A stretch of 5,388 nucleotides of DNA. Source: Desulfobacula sp. Lineage in GTDB: Bacteria; Desulfobacterota; Desulfobacteria; Desulfobacterales; Desulfobacteraceae. Each line of letters starts with the position of its first letter. Position 1 is the first letter of the stretch. Where the stretch lies: assembly GCA_023139225.1 (NCBI GenBank), contig JAGLNZ010000529.1, forward strand, positions 1-5,388. The letters are read 5' to 3'. The notes under the pieces were generated by a model, which was given only the letters and a program-made list of their open reading frames with translations, did no database searches and had not been told where the DNA came from. This document shows positions 4,744-5,388 of the stretch, piece by piece. A program made the translations under genes and the position numbers.

Positions 4744-5388
4744 TTAGGCTCCTTGTTCTCTTTTGTGTTTAGCTCTTAAGAGCTTTTTGGCATTAATTTC
4801 TTTAAAGGAAATCAGGCCGTATGGACGGAAAATCATCACCAAAATTAAAATAAGTGGAATAATAATCCATTTAAAGAGTTCAAGCGGTCTTAAGGCTTCA
4901 CCCAGAACATTGATACTGACAGCACCAACAATGGAACCAATAATAGAGTTAAGGCCCCCAAAATAAACCATGGCAAGTATTTCGGCAAGTCTGTTTATAC
5001 TGAACATACCAGGGTTTATATAAGCCAGAACATGGGCAAACAATCCCCCTGCAACACCGGCCCAGAATGCACCGAACATAAAAGCGGTCATTTTTGTTTT
5101 CCGGGTTTTAACGGTCATGGATTCCGAGGCAGCCTCATCATCCCGGACAGCATTTAATGCTTTTCCCATAATAGAGGTGACAAAATTGTGGACAACCCAG
5201 ATGCACAGCATGGTCCAGATAAATATAATGGGCAGGGGTGCATAATCAGGCTGCCCCCCCATTCCCCTGGCCCCGCCGATAACATTCAGGTTCTCAATAG
5301 CGCTCTTTATAATAAACATAAATGCAAGAGAGATAATCGCCAGGTAGTCACCTCTGGTCCTGAAGGAAGGAATAGCCACTATCAGCGA
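4744..5388 (-). CDS. livM: Branched-chain amino-acid-type ABC transporter permease LivM (partial, C-terminal 214 aa)
   Basis: The frame is open to the right edge of the window and the N-terminal part is outside. The visible part begins just before AIPSFRTRGDYLAIISLAF, which matches the conserved LivM region usually written LRLRGDYLAIVTLGF. A GTG at 5377-5379 is in frame but lies in the middle of the family domain and is not the start. About five or six hydrophobic segments are visible. Between them lies the cytoplasmic coupling loop GKALNAVRDDEAASESMTVK, characteristic of LivM, followed by a small-residue-rich helix (FMFGAFWAGVAGGLFA) and FGGLNSIIGSIVGA. The tail is basic (AKKLLRAKHKREQ), as expected for a cytoplasmic end. 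LivM and LivH form the membrane channel; livH and the binding protein gene probably lie upstream, outside the window. Confidence 0.95.
   Translation of the reverse strand, partial: SLIVAIPSFRTRGDYLAIISLAFMFIIKSAIENLNVIGGARGMGGQPDYAPLPIIFIWTMLCIWVVHNFVTSIMGKALNAVRDDEAASESMTVKTRKTKMTAFMFGAFWAGVAGGLFAHVLAYINPGMFSINRLAEILAMVYFGGLNSIIGSIVGAVSINVLGEALRPLELFKWIIIPLILILVMIFRPYGLISFKEINAKKLLRAKHKREQGA

Overview
The window looks like a piece of an anaerobic Desulfobacterota chromosome (Desulfobacteraceae-like). This is inferred from moderately AT-rich DNA, a sigma54 enhancer-binding regulator with a cysteine-rich PAS region, an ASKHA/ferredoxin protein of the corrinoid-reactivation type, a probable UGA-selenocysteine gene and a LIV-type ABC operon. 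No rRNA, tRNA, mobile element or CRISPR array is visible.

Layout. Positions 1-1205 hold a minus-strand operon: a small thioredoxin (890-1189) followed by the first 285 residues of a 2Fe-2S/ASKHA protein that runs off the left edge. Positions 1206-1784 contain no conventional gene but are dense in signals. They hold an AT-rich tract, a nested inverted repeat (1375-1408) upstream of an excellent plus-strand sigma54 promoter (1463-1478), and a 52-codon reading frame interrupted by one UGA (1530-1688). A SECIS-like hairpin with an AGGU loop lies directly after that UGA. A sigma70 promoter with a palindrome in its spacer (1710-1738) then leads to the regulator. Positions 1785-3194 encode the PAS-AAA+-HTH sigma54 activator. 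A bidirectional terminator (3209-3243) separates it from the minus-strand livM-livG-livF operon (5388-3255), whose upstream genes lie outside the window.

How it may work together (inference). The left half reads as a redox module. A regulator with six cysteines in and just after its PAS domain could act through repeated GTAACG sites to drive a sigma54 promoter. The first product would be a tiny single-pass membrane selenoprotein with a U-x4-C pair, next to a divergent thioredoxin and an Fe-S ASKHA reactivase. The same motif lies inside the regulator's own promoter, which suggests autorepression. The main find is the small selenoprotein gene with its SECIS element, which a standard gene caller would miss. 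The right half is an ordinary branched-chain amino-acid-type transporter with no visible functional tie to the left half.
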